Shown: positions 6,787 to 13,437 of the stretch, in pieces
Position numbering within the stretch: the stretch's first letter is position 1
How the letters are laid out: every line of letters begins with the position of its first letter
Origin: JBBRMY01 sp038230595
Lineage (GTDB): Bacteria > Bacteroidota > Ignavibacteria > Tepidaquicellales > Tepidaquicellaceae
DNA length: 13,437 nucleotides
Direction: 5' to 3'
NCBI GenBank assembly: GCA_038230595.1
Contig: JBBRMY010000066.1
Coordinates: 1-13,437 of the forward strand
Notes under the pieces: model-generated
Told to the model about the DNA's origin: nothing
Database searches by the model: none
Seen by the model: only the letters and a program-made list of their open reading frames with translations
Translations under genes and position numbers: made by a program

Positions 6787-7962
6787 ATGAAAAAATATAA
6801 AAAACAATCAACAATTGTCCTTCATTCAGGGCAGGAATTTAATACAACAGGAGCAATAGTCCCTCCGGTCTGGCAATCAGTAAATTATCAGGCAAAAGAC
6901 GTTATAGAAATGGCAGAGATAGCCGTAAAGGACAGACCTGTAAATTTCTATTCAAGGTATAGTTCACCATCTCTTATGCAGGCAGGAAGAATATTAGCTG
7001 ACCTTGAAAAGACGGAAGATGCAGTAATATTAACCTCGGGAATGGCAGGTATTTCATCAGCTATATTGGCATGTGTTAGTTCAGGAGATCATATTGTTGC
7101 ACAAAGCAATTTATATGCTACGACTTTAAAATTCCTAAGAGATGTGCTTCCGGTTTATGGCGTCACAACTACGTTTGTTGAGCAGACTGATAATAATGCT
7201 TTCAAAAATGCAATTAAGGAAAATACCAGGGTAATTTATGTAGAAACTCCTTCGAATCCTCTGATGAAGATCACAGATCTTACTTACATCGGAAAGCTTT
7301 CAAAGGAAAAGGGAATTACGTCAATAATCGATAATACTTTTGCTTCGCCGGTTAATCAAAATCCTCATGAGTTTGGTATTAACGTCGTATGTCATAGCTG
7401 CACAAAATATTTAGGCGGACATAGCGATGTTCTTGCAGGTGCAATTTGCGGAAGTAAGGAATTTGTACACAAAGCATGGGAGCTTGCACACGTATTAGGT
7501 CATGTGTTAGCACCTAACGATACATCTTTATTGCTGAGAGGCATGAAAACCTTAACGATAAGAGTTGAAAGACATAATGAAAATTCACTTGTCCTGGCAA
7601 ACCATTTACTCAAAAATAAAAAAATTAAAACGGTATATCATCCCGGACTAACTTCTCATCCTCAGCATGAACTTGCTGCTAAACAGATGCGGGGATTTGG
7701 CGGAACATTCAGCTTTGAAATTAACAGTGACTATGCGAAAGCAAAAGATTTTATAGAGTCCTTAAATATCTGCAAGCTTGCTGTTAGCTTAGGAGGAGTT
7801 GAAACGATAATCACTCTGCCTGCAGCTCAGTGGAAGCCATTTTATACTGATGCGCAGTTGAAAGAAGCAGGAATTCCTGAATCACTTATAAGAATTTCTA
7901 CAGGCATTGAAGATATTTCTGATATAATTGACGATATAGAGGCTGGTTTAAAAAATGTTTAA
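6787..7962 (+). CDS. Cys/Met metabolism PLP-dependent enzyme (cystathionine gamma-synthase/lyase-like)
   Basis: A fold-type I PLP enzyme of 391 residues from the transsulfuration family. The Schiff-base lysine is Lys207 in HSCTKYLGGHSD. The cofactor ring is held by Asp182 (IIDNTF), and phosphate contacts come from YSRYSSPS (55-62) and SGMAG (84-88). ETPSNP (153-158) and SLGGVET (334-340) are also family hallmarks. The methionine gamma-lyase cysteine in YGCT is absent: the segment reads LYATTLKF. The C-terminal stretch ITLPAAQWKPFY also departs from the usual HPAS(M/Q)TH. The exact reaction (cystathionine synthesis, cystathionine cleavage or homoserine sulfhydrylation) cannot be decided. The ATG at 6787 is right by homology, although it directly follows a terminator. 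The 3' end overlaps the next gene by 8 bases, suggesting coupled translation. Confidence 0.92.
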   Translation: MKKYKKQSTIVLHSGQEFNTTGAIVPPVWQSVNYQAKDVIEMAEIAVKDRPVNFYSRYSSPSLMQAGRILADLEKTEDAVILTSGMAGISSAILACVSSGDHIVAQSNLYATTLKFLRDVLPVYGVTTTFVEQTDNNAFKNAIKENTRVIYVETPSNPLMKITDLTYIGKLSKEKGITSIIDNTFASPVNQNPHEFGINVVCHSCTKYLGGHSDVLAGAICGSKEFVHKAWELAHVLGHVLAPNDTSLLLRGMKTLTIRVERHNENSLVLANHLLKNKKIKTVYHPGLTSHPQHELAAKQMRGFGGTFSFEINSDYAKAKDFIESLNICKLAVSLGGVETIITLPAAQWKPFYTDAQLKEAGIPESLIRISTGIEDISDIIDDIEAGLKNV

Positions 7963-9346
7963 TAAAGTTAGTTCAAATATAATAACCACTCTGAAAGAAA
8001 TTTCTGGTGAGGAGAATGTTATATGCTCTGAACTGGAAAACTATTCACACGACTTTACAGAAGATCTTGTGTTTGCACCTGAAATTGTAGTTAAGCCAAA
8101 AAATACGGCGGAAGTATCTGCAATCTTAAAATTAGCAAATGAGCATCTGATACCTGTGGTACCGCGAGGTGGAGGTACGGGATTATCTGGTGGAGCGCTT
8201 GCAATTCATGGCGGGATATGCCTTTCAATGGAAAAGTTCAATAAAATAATTGAGCTTGATGATAAAAATTTTCAGGCAGTTGTTGAGCCCGGAGTTATAA
8301 CACAGATATTTCAGGAAGAGTGTGAAAAGCTTAACATGTTCTATCCGCCTGACCCTTCTTCAAAAGGAAGCTGCTTTCTTGGTGGAAACCTGGCAGAATG
8401 CGCAGGAGGACCTAAGGCAGTGAAATACGGAGTAACAAAAGATTATGTGATAGGGCTTGAATTCGTTACTCCACAAGGAGAAATAATAAATTCCGGAGCG
8501 CGAGTTCTGAAAAATGTTACAGGTTATAACCTCACACAGCTTTTAATAGGCAGCGAAGGAACACTTGGAGTTATTACTAAAATTTACTTTAAGCTTATAC
8601 CTCTTCCGAAATTCAAAAAAGTTATGTTCTGCGCATTTAACAGTATTGAAGATTGCGCTTCTTCCGTTGCAAAAATATTCAGTACCGGTATAACTCCATC
8701 TGCTCTGGAGTTGATGGAAAGATCAGCCATAGATGCAGCTAAAAGACAGCTTGGCAAAAGTTTTCCAAATGATACTGCTGAAGCACAGCTTCTGATAGAG
8801 GTTGATGGGAATTATGAAGAGCAGTTATTGAATGATGTTGAAAAGATTGCTGAAGTAGTAACAGAATGCGGTTCGTTTGATATTATTCTGGCAGAAGATG
8901 AAAGCAAGATGAATGAACTGTGGTCAATGAGGCGATGTATAGGGGAAGCTGTGAAATCAATTTCTGTTTATAAAGAAGAAGATACAGTAGTCCCGAGATC
9001 TAAAATGCCTGAACTGATTAAAGGTGTTAAAAAAATATGCGGTGAAGCCGGGATAACTTCAATATGTTACGGTCATGCAGGGGATGGAAATGTTCATGTT
9101 AATATTCTAAAAGAAGACCTCACAGATGAATACTGGAATAAACATATTGATAAGGCGATAACTGAAATTTTTGAACTAACTGTATCTCTGGGCGGTACAA
9201 TTTCAGGAGAACACGGTATAGGATATTCACAAAAGAAATATCTTTCTATTGCAATCGATAAGCCGACTATGATATTGTTAAAAAGCATTAAATCTGTTTT
9301 TGATCCGAATAATATTCTAAATCCGGGAAAGATATTTTTGGATTAA
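7955..9346 (+). CDS. GlcD-type FAD-binding oxidoreductase (glycolate oxidase / D-lactate dehydrogenase family)
   Basis: A 463-residue flavoprotein expected to oxidise a 2-hydroxy acid such as glycolate, D-lactate or D-2-hydroxyglutarate. The FAD-binding PCMH domain spans about 40-220, with VVPRGGGTGLSGG (68-80), PPDPSSKGSC (131-140), GGNLAECAGGP (143-153) and GSEGTLGVIT (199-208). The C-terminal oxidase domain (about 225-460) carries the metal/substrate motif YGHAGDGNVH (His374, His381) and SGEHGIG (Glu419, His420). The ending FDPNNILNPGKIF is typical. The start ATG lies inside the end of the PLP enzyme gene. No GlcE or GlcF iron-sulfur partner is adjacent, so the electron acceptor is unknown. 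The pairing with a sulfur amino acid enzyme is unexplained; the two might handle 2-keto or hydroxy acid products, but that is a guess. Confidence 0.93.
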   Translation: MFNKVSSNIITTLKEISGEENVICSELENYSHDFTEDLVFAPEIVVKPKNTAEVSAILKLANEHLIPVVPRGGGTGLSGGALAIHGGICLSMEKFNKIIELDDKNFQAVVEPGVITQIFQEECEKLNMFYPPDPSSKGSCFLGGNLAECAGGPKAVKYGVTKDYVIGLEFVTPQGEIINSGARVLKNVTGYNLTQLLIGSEGTLGVITKIYFKLIPLPKFKKVMFCAFNSIEDCASSVAKIFSTGITPSALELMERSAIDAAKRQLGKSFPNDTAEAQLLIEVDGNYEEQLLNDVEKIAEVVTECGSFDIILAEDESKMNELWSMRRCIGEAVKSISVYKEEDTVVPRSKMPELIKGVKKICGEAGITSICYGHAGDGNVHVNILKEDLTDEYWNKHIDKAITEIFELTVSLGGTISGEHGIGYSQKKYLSIAIDKPTMILLKSIKSVFDPNNILNPGKIFLD

Positions 9347-9364
9347 GGTTGAAAGATCCAGATA

Positions 9365-9420
9365 GCTGTTGGTGTTTTCACCAACAGCATCAGATGGACG
9401 TTGGTGAAAACACCAACGTC
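9365..9420. repeat. two adjacent perfect 10-bp palindromes
   Basis: GCTGTTGGTG-TTTT-CACCAACAGC (9365-9388) is followed eight bases later by GACGTTGGTG-AAAA-CACCAACGTC (9397-9420). The first has exactly the arms seen at 4220-4264. Each is preceded by a similar CAGAT word. They lie 18 bases past the GlcD stop and could slow or end transcription, but no U-run follows, so a dispersed repeat family is the better description. Confidence 0.9.
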
Positions 9421-9430
9421 GGAAAGAGTA

Positions 9431-9471
9431 GGGGCGATTCACGGGGTACCCTCTGGGTCATTGCCCGCACA
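9431..9471. repeat. GC-rich inverted repeat next to the palindrome pair
   Basis: GGGCGAT and ATTGCCC (roughly 9433-9439 and 9460-9467) can pair with one G-U, enclosing GGGGTACCC. It forms part of the same compact repeat cluster between the GlcD gene and the thioesterase gene. Confidence 0.4.
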
Positions 9472-9531
9472 AGAATTCAAAAATAAGATTTAAGAGCAAA
9501 ATTAAAAATAATAAGACAATCTTTTTATCTC

Positions 9532-9933
9532 ATGGTATCATGTGAAGTTAAAATATTAGTTCTATATGCTCATACTGATAAAATGGGTATAATAAATAAT
9601 GCAAGATACCTTGAATATTTTGAAGCCGGGAGAAATACTCTTCTGAAAAATATCGGATATCCATATACAGAGCTTGAAAAGAAAAATTATGCTTTACCGG
9701 TCATAGAAGCTAACTGCAGATATATTTCTACAGCAGGTTATGATGATGAGCTAACAGTTATAGCTTCATTAAGACAAAAGCCATCGGTCAGAATAAAAAT
9801 TGAATATGAAGTACTGTCTAATAATAAAATAATTGCGAAGGGTTTCACCGAGCATTCATTTATAAATCTTACAACAATGAAGCCTGTAAGACCACCTGAA
9901 GATTTCACCGCTATCATTAATAAATTTTTCTAA
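9532..9933 (+). CDS. acyl-CoA thioesterase, hotdog fold (YbgC/FadM-like)
   Basis: A 133-residue single-domain hotdog protein that likely hydrolyses an acyl-CoA thioester in the cytosol. The N-terminal motif VLYAHTDKMGIINNARYLEYFEAGR matches the family pattern of an active-site Asp (here Asp16) before a GxxNxARYLxYFE helix. The middle and C-terminal strands (YISTAGYDDELTV, RIKIEYEV, HSFINLTTMKPVRPP) fit the second half of the fold. Substrate specificity cannot be predicted. The ATG at 9532 gives the usual short lead-in. The gene ends in three consecutive in-frame stops, TAATAATAA (9931-9939), and nadC begins 12 bases after its coding end, so the two are probably co-transcribed. Confidence 0.9.
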   Translation: MVSCEVKILVLYAHTDKMGIINNARYLEYFEAGRNTLLKNIGYPYTELEKKNYALPVIEANCRYISTAGYDDELTVIASLRQKPSVRIKIEYEVLSNNKIIAKGFTEHSFINLTTMKPVRPPEDFTAIINKFF

Positions 9934-9945
9934 TAATAATTAATA

Positions 9946-10809
9946 TTGAAATATTACAATCAAAAAGAATTGAAGCTTTGTGAAGCTTTAATTAAGCAGG
10001 CATTGAAAGAAGATATTGGTTCCGGAGATAAATCCTCTGAACTTCTGATCGATAAAAATAATTTATCGAATGCTGTAATACTTATAAAAGAGAATGGAGT
10101 TATCGCCGGAATAGAAATATTCAAAAAAGTTTTTCAGATATTAGATAAAAAGATCAAGATAAAATTTTCGATAGAAGAGGGAAGTTTAGTAAAGAAAAAT
10201 GAGATCGTTGGTAAAATATCCGGCAATACGAGAAATATACTTAAAGGAGAAAGAGTAGCTCTTAATATACTTCAAAGAATGAGCGGTATAGCTTCACAGG
10301 TACATTTACTTAACGAAAAGCTTAAAAATAAAAATATAAAGCTGCTGGATACAAGGAAGACAACTCCGAATTTCAGGATATTTGAAAAGCTTGCGGTGAA
10401 AATAGGAGGCGGTGAAAATCACAGAACCGGGCTTTATGATATGATACTTATAAAGGATAATCATATAGAAGCAGCGGGGGGAATAGAAAAAACTATGCAG
10501 ATACTCGAAAAAAATCGAGGCAAACGGGAACTTAAAGTAGAAATTGAAGTAAAAAGTTTATTTGAGATGATGGTGGTTTGTTCTTTAGGGAATGGAATTG
10601 TTGATAGAGTAATGCTTGATAATTTCCACATTAATGATGTTAAGAAGGCAGTAACGATTAACAATAATATGTTTGAGATAGAGATATCAGGTGGAATAAA
10701 TGCTTCTAATATTAATAAGTACTCTAAAATCAGGGGTATAGACTTTATTTCTATCGGTGCACTTACACATTCAGTCAGGTCGATGGATATATCGTTAGAT
10801 TTTCTTTAG
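9946..10809 (+). CDS. nadC: nicotinate-nucleotide pyrophosphorylase (quinolinate phosphoribosyltransferase)
   Basis: NadC converts quinolinate and PRPP to nicotinate mononucleotide, CO2 and pyrophosphate in de novo NAD synthesis. The 287-residue length is normal. Family motifs appear in order: ALKEDIGSGDKSS (19-31), GERVALNILQRMSGIA (101-116), DTRKTTPNFR (135-144), KIGGGENHRTGLYDM (152-166), IKDNH (169-173), EIEVKS (199-204), MLDNF (223-227), EISGGI (246-251) and DFISIGALTHS (266-276). Binding residues Arg103, Arg137, Lys138, His159, Arg160 and Lys170 are all present. The start must be TTG at 9946: stops at 9931-9939 close the frame upstream, and no ATG or GTG lies between them and the conserved region. 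There is no Shine-Dalgarno. nadA and nadB are not in the window. Confidence 0.96.
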   Translation: MKYYNQKELKLCEALIKQALKEDIGSGDKSSELLIDKNNLSNAVILIKENGVIAGIEIFKKVFQILDKKIKIKFSIEEGSLVKKNEIVGKISGNTRNILKGERVALNILQRMSGIASQVHLLNEKLKNKNIKLLDTRKTTPNFRIFEKLAVKIGGGENHRTGLYDMILIKDNHIEAAGGIEKTMQILEKNRGKRELKVEIEVKSLFEMMVVCSLGNGIVDRVMLDNFHINDVKKAVTINNNMFEIEISGGINASNINKYSKIRGIDFISIGALTHSVRSMDISLDFL

Positions 10810-10882
10810 AATTTTTATAGCTTGAAACAATTTAGACTTTGGGTTATTTTGCTTCATCACCTAACTTAAATCATCTTATTCT

Positions 10883-11428
10883 ATGAACAAAGTCTCTAAC
10901 AATTTAAAGTTCGTTCTTGCTTTAATTGCCTGCTTTGTAGTTATCACAGCTTGTAATAAAAAAAGTGATACAACAACTGACAAAAAAGAAGAAACGAAAA
11001 AAACTGAAACATCAAGTACTACAACAACAACACCAAAGACTACAACAACAACAACTGATAATTCTTCATCATCAGGAGATGCAAAACTGTATTTCGTTGA
11101 AGATTATAAAGATGGCAAAGAGATCAACAAAAGCGAAAAGTTTTCACCGGGCTGGCTTACTGTAATGGTAGACCTAAGACCAACAGGAAAAAAGATCGGA
11201 GTTGGTAAAGTTGAGTTAAGGATAGTAAAAGTAAGAGATGAAGATGGCAATAAGATCAGTGAAAAAATAGTTGATACCGTACCATTTGATGTACAGGCAG
11301 ACTGGGATTACACGTTCTTCAAAGATAAAGATAAGATCAGCTTTAAAACTCCGGGTACATATAAAGTAACAATGCAGAAAGTTGATGGAACTCCTATCTG
11401 CTCCGGTGAAGTTGAAGTTGTAAAATAA
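10883..11428 (+). CDS. lipoprotein of unknown function with Ser/Thr-rich tether; paralogue of the next gene
   Basis: I do not recognise the family. Residues 1-23 are a lipoprotein signal peptide with lipobox ITAC, so Cys24 would be lipidated and the protein anchored to a membrane. Residues 28-65 are low complexity, rich in Thr, Ser and Lys, and look like a flexible tether. Residues 67-181 form a compact, probably beta-rich domain beginning LYFVEDYKDGKE and containing FSPGWLTVMVD (87-97), WDYTFFKDKDKISF (141-154) and a PGTYKV strand (157-162). This domain aligns along its length with the protein encoded at 11469-11882. Asn at position +2 after the lipidated Cys gives no inner-membrane retention signal, so an outer-membrane or surface location is plausible. 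The two genes are 40 bases apart and probably co-transcribed. Confidence 0.88.
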   Translation: MNKVSNNLKFVLALIACFVVITACNKKSDTTTDKKEETKKTETSSTTTTTPKTTTTTTDNSSSSGDAKLYFVEDYKDGKEINKSEKFSPGWLTVMVDLRPTGKKIGVGKVELRIVKVRDEDGNKISEKIVDTVPFDVQADWDYTFFKDKDKISFKTPGTYKVTMQKVDGTPICSGEVEVVK

Positions 11429-11457
11429 TTTTTTTAATACAAACAAAAAACAAAACG

Positions 11458-11463
11458 AAAGGA
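11458..11463 (+). promoter_or_regulatory. ribosome binding site of the secreted paralogue
   Basis: AAAGGA ends five bases before the ATG at 11469. It is one of the few recognisable Shine-Dalgarno sequences in the window, and it supports this start codon. Confidence 0.55.
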
Positions 11464-11468
11464 ATCAA

Positions 11469-11882
11469 ATGTCAAAATTCAAATTACTTTTTGCAGCAGC
11501 AGTAATAATGTTCTGCTTTGCAGCAAAATCAAATTCTTACGCACAGAATGGACCTGTTATGTACTTCTGTGAAAGCTATGGCTCTGGCGGAGAGATCGGT
11601 ATCAGCGATAGATTTACAACCGGTTTTTTAACTGTTATGGTTAAATGTGATTATGCATTAGGCTTAAAAGATACTCACATTCAATTTGACAAATACAACA
11701 CAAGCACAGCTAAATTTGAGTATAACAAAAAATTCCCATACACAGTAGACCCATCAATGAAATATATTTATTTCTCAGGTGATGATCTAAGCTTTTCATC
11801 TCCGGGAGTTTACAGAGTATTTTTATTAGATGATAATGATCATACAGTTGCAAGCGCACTGATAGAGATCATCAGAAAATAA
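11469..11882 (+). CDS. secreted protein of unknown function, paralogue of the upstream lipoprotein
   Basis: Unrecognised family. Residues 1-25 form a classical signal peptide with a likely cut at SYA/QNG, and no lipobox cysteine, so the mature 112-residue domain is released to the periplasm or outside. It matches the upstream lipoprotein domain: YFCESYGSGGEI against YFVEDYKDGKEI, FTTGFLTVMVK against FSPGWLTVMVD, YIYFSGDDLSF against YTFFKDKDKISF, and SPGVYRV against TPGTYKV, with similar spacing. Two mature cysteines (34 and 60) have no counterpart in the paralogue and could form a disulfide. The gene ends before a strong terminator at 11907. A shared ligand or a partner relationship between the two is plausible but untested. 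Confidence 0.88.
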   Translation: MSKFKLLFAAAVIMFCFAAKSNSYAQNGPVMYFCESYGSGGEIGISDRFTTGFLTVMVKCDYALGLKDTHIQFDKYNTSTAKFEYNKKFPYTVDPSMKYIYFSGDDLSFSSPGVYRVFLLDDNDHTVASALIEIIRK

Positions 11883-11906
11883 GATCTACTTAAATAATTT
11901 AATTGA

Positions 11907-11945
11907 AAAGGTTATCTCTATCATTAGAGATAGCCTTTTTTTATT
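11907..11945 (+). terminator. intrinsic terminator after the paralogue pair
   Basis: AAAAGGTTATCTCTA (11907-11921), a TCAT loop, then TAGAGATAGCCTTTT (11926-11940) form a stem of up to 15 bp with one G-U pair, running into a T-rich tail. It ends the transcript of the secreted protein pair and isolates the flippase gene. Confidence 0.93.
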
Positions 11946-11979
11946 TTATTTAAATCATTCAACACAGTTATAACAGATA

Positions 11980-13410
11980 TTGATAGATAAGTTAAAAAGC
12001 CTTTCTAAAGATACACTTATATATGGCATGAGCACGATAGTCAGCAGGTTTCTGACATTTATGCTTGTTCCTTTCTATACCCGTGTCTTTTCTGTTACAG
12101 ATTACGGTTATATAGCAAACATCTTTTCATACATTGCCATCTTAAATGTAATTTTTTCTATAGGACTGGAATCCGGTTATTTTAAGTTTGCATCCACTCT
12201 TGAAGTAGGTACAAAAAAAGAGAATTTTACTCACCCATTCATAGGAATATTTTTAAATTCACTATTCTTTTGTTCTATTATTTATTTTAATCCTGTTCTT
12301 GTTTCTAAGCTGTTTCAGGTACCAGAGAATTATAATTATCTCATCAGATATACTGCGCTGATATTATTCTTTGATGCTATCAGCCTTATTCCTTTCGCTT
12401 TGCTCAGGCTTGAACGAAAAGCTAAGAAGTTTGGAATAATTAAGGTGGTTAATATAGTTGTAAATGTTTCAATGAATTTTCTGCTGGTATTTTATTATAA
12501 GATGGGAATTGAAGCGGTTCTGATCGCAAACCTTATTGCTTCCATAATTACTTTTATAATTCTTTCGCCGGTTGTTTTTCGAAACATTGAACTTACTTAC
12601 AACAAGGTCCTTACAAAAGAACTTTTTTCGTTTTCATTACCGGTACTTCCTTCTGGTATAAGTACGAATATTATTCAGGTAATTGACCGTCCCATTATGC
12701 TTTTCCTTGCAGGCAGTACAATGGTAGGGATATACCAGGCAAACTACAGGCTAGGGATTTTCATGATGATATTCGTTTCGGTTTTTGATTTTGCATGGAG
12801 ACCATTTTTTCTGAGTAATGCAAATTCACCGGATGCAAAGCAGCTTTTCTCGAAAGTAATGACCCTCTTTATTCTTGCAGGTTCAGTAATCTTCCTTTTC
12901 ATATCTGTTTTTTTAAATGAGATAGTTCTTCTTATCGGCAAAAATTTTCGCTCAGGATTATATATAGTGCCTGTAGTTCTGATAGCATATTTGTTCAATG
13001 GAATTTATATAAACCTGATGGCAGGTATATATATTAAAAAGAAAACAAAGCATGTTGCAGTAGTTACTTTTATTGCAGCAGCAGCAAATGTGCTTTTTAA
13101 TTTTATATTCATACCAATCTGGGGAATGATGGGAGCTGCTATAGCAACATTGATAAGTTATCTGATAATGGCAGGCGGATTATATTTTTATTCACAGAAA
13201 AATTATCCGATAGATTACGAAATAAGAAAGATATGTTACATTCTATTTTCAGTATTCGCTGTTTATGGAATTTTCTATTATTTGTCATCTATAATTCTGA
13301 TACCATCTTTTTTAAAAATACTTTTTCCGATAATCTATGTGCTAATTATTTTCGGATTAAAAGTTGTGGATATAAACAGTGTTAAAAAGCTTATGCCTTC
13401 AAAAGTGTAG
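11980..13410 (+). CDS. polysaccharide / lipid-linked oligosaccharide flippase, Wzx-like (MOP superfamily)
   Basis: A 476-residue polytopic membrane protein with about 12-14 hydrophobic segments spread over its length, typical of Wzx/RfbX exporters. These move undecaprenyl-linked sugars across the inner membrane for O-antigen, capsule or exopolysaccharide. The N-terminal segment LIYGMSTIVSRFLTFMLVPFYTRVFSVTDYG (about 13-43) and the mid-protein DRPIMLFLAGSTMVGIYQANYRLG (about 236-259) are the characteristic patterns. Start codon: an in-frame TAA at 11971 leaves TTG at 11980 as the only usual start before the conserved first helix. No Shine-Dalgarno is seen. No glycosyltransferase lies in the remaining 27 bases, so a link to a surface-sugar cluster to the right is unverified. 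Substrate unknown. Confidence 0.92.
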   Translation: MIDKLKSLSKDTLIYGMSTIVSRFLTFMLVPFYTRVFSVTDYGYIANIFSYIAILNVIFSIGLESGYFKFASTLEVGTKKENFTHPFIGIFLNSLFFCSIIYFNPVLVSKLFQVPENYNYLIRYTALILFFDAISLIPFALLRLERKAKKFGIIKVVNIVVNVSMNFLLVFYYKMGIEAVLIANLIASIITFIILSPVVFRNIELTYNKVLTKELFSFSLPVLPSGISTNIIQVIDRPIMLFLAGSTMVGIYQANYRLGIFMMIFVSVFDFAWRPFFLSNANSPDAKQLFSKVMTLFILAGSVIFLFISVFLNEIVLLIGKNFRSGLYIVPVVLIAYLFNGIYINLMAGIYIKKKTKHVAVVTFIAAAANVLFNFIFIPIWGMMGAAIATLISYLIMAGGLYFYSQKNYPIDYEIRKICYILFSVFAVYGIFYYLSSIILIPSFLKILFPIIYVLIIFGLKVVDINSVKKLMPSKV

Positions 13411-13437
13411 AAAGGCTATGTTAATTGTATTTAAAAA

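Noticed and set aside
6787..7962. Methionine gamma-lyase assignment
   Set aside because: The diagnostic active-site cysteine of the YGCT motif is replaced (LYATT), so only the broader PLP family is supported.

Overview
The window is an AT-rich stretch of bacterial chromosome holding eleven protein genes, one of them cut by the left edge, separated by repeat-rich gaps. Several traits point to the Bacteroidota/Chlorobi/Ignavibacteriota side of the bacteria: low GC coding sequence, almost no Shine-Dalgarno sequences, two well-supported TTG starts, many small palindromic intergenic repeats, and an outer-membrane-type lipoprotein. That placement is inference; no marker gene such as rRNA is present. 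No transposase, phage gene, tRNA or CRISPR array was seen.

Layout. Positions 1-1821 (minus strand) hold a selenium pair: selD (selenophosphate synthetase) followed by mnmH/selU (tRNA 2-selenouridine synthase, truncated by the window edge). SelD makes the selenophosphate that MnmH uses to modify the tRNA wobble base. Positions 1822-3119 are a 1.3-kb gap. It contains an 11-unit tandem array with a 48-50 nt period and a small hairpin in each unit, then a GC-richer patch that folds on paper into a multibranched RNA. Positions 3120-4175 encode a YahK/Ahr-type zinc alcohol dehydrogenase. Positions 4432-5391 encode the C-terminal half of a split transketolase, without its N-terminal partner nearby. 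Positions 5502-6716 encode a membrane-anchored HtrA/Deg protease.

Positions 6787-9346 are a two-gene overlapping operon: a PLP enzyme of the Cys/Met family and a GlcD-type FAD oxidoreductase. Positions 9532-10809 are a second pair: a hotdog acyl-CoA thioesterase and nadC (NAD synthesis, TTG start). Positions 10883-11882 hold two tandem secreted paralogues of an unrecognised family, one a lipoprotein with a Ser/Thr-rich tether and one with an ordinary signal peptide. Positions 11980-13410 encode a Wzx/MOP-type polysaccharide flippase (TTG start).

Most genes are ordinary metabolism or housekeeping. The unusual material is the non-coding repeat content: the long hairpin array beside selD, a palindrome family sharing one 10-bp arm at two distant sites (one copy carrying a nested palindrome), a terminator hairpin that abuts a start codon, and a candidate structured RNA. 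The paired secreted proteins of unknown function are the best candidate for an undescribed protein system, but nothing here shows what they do.
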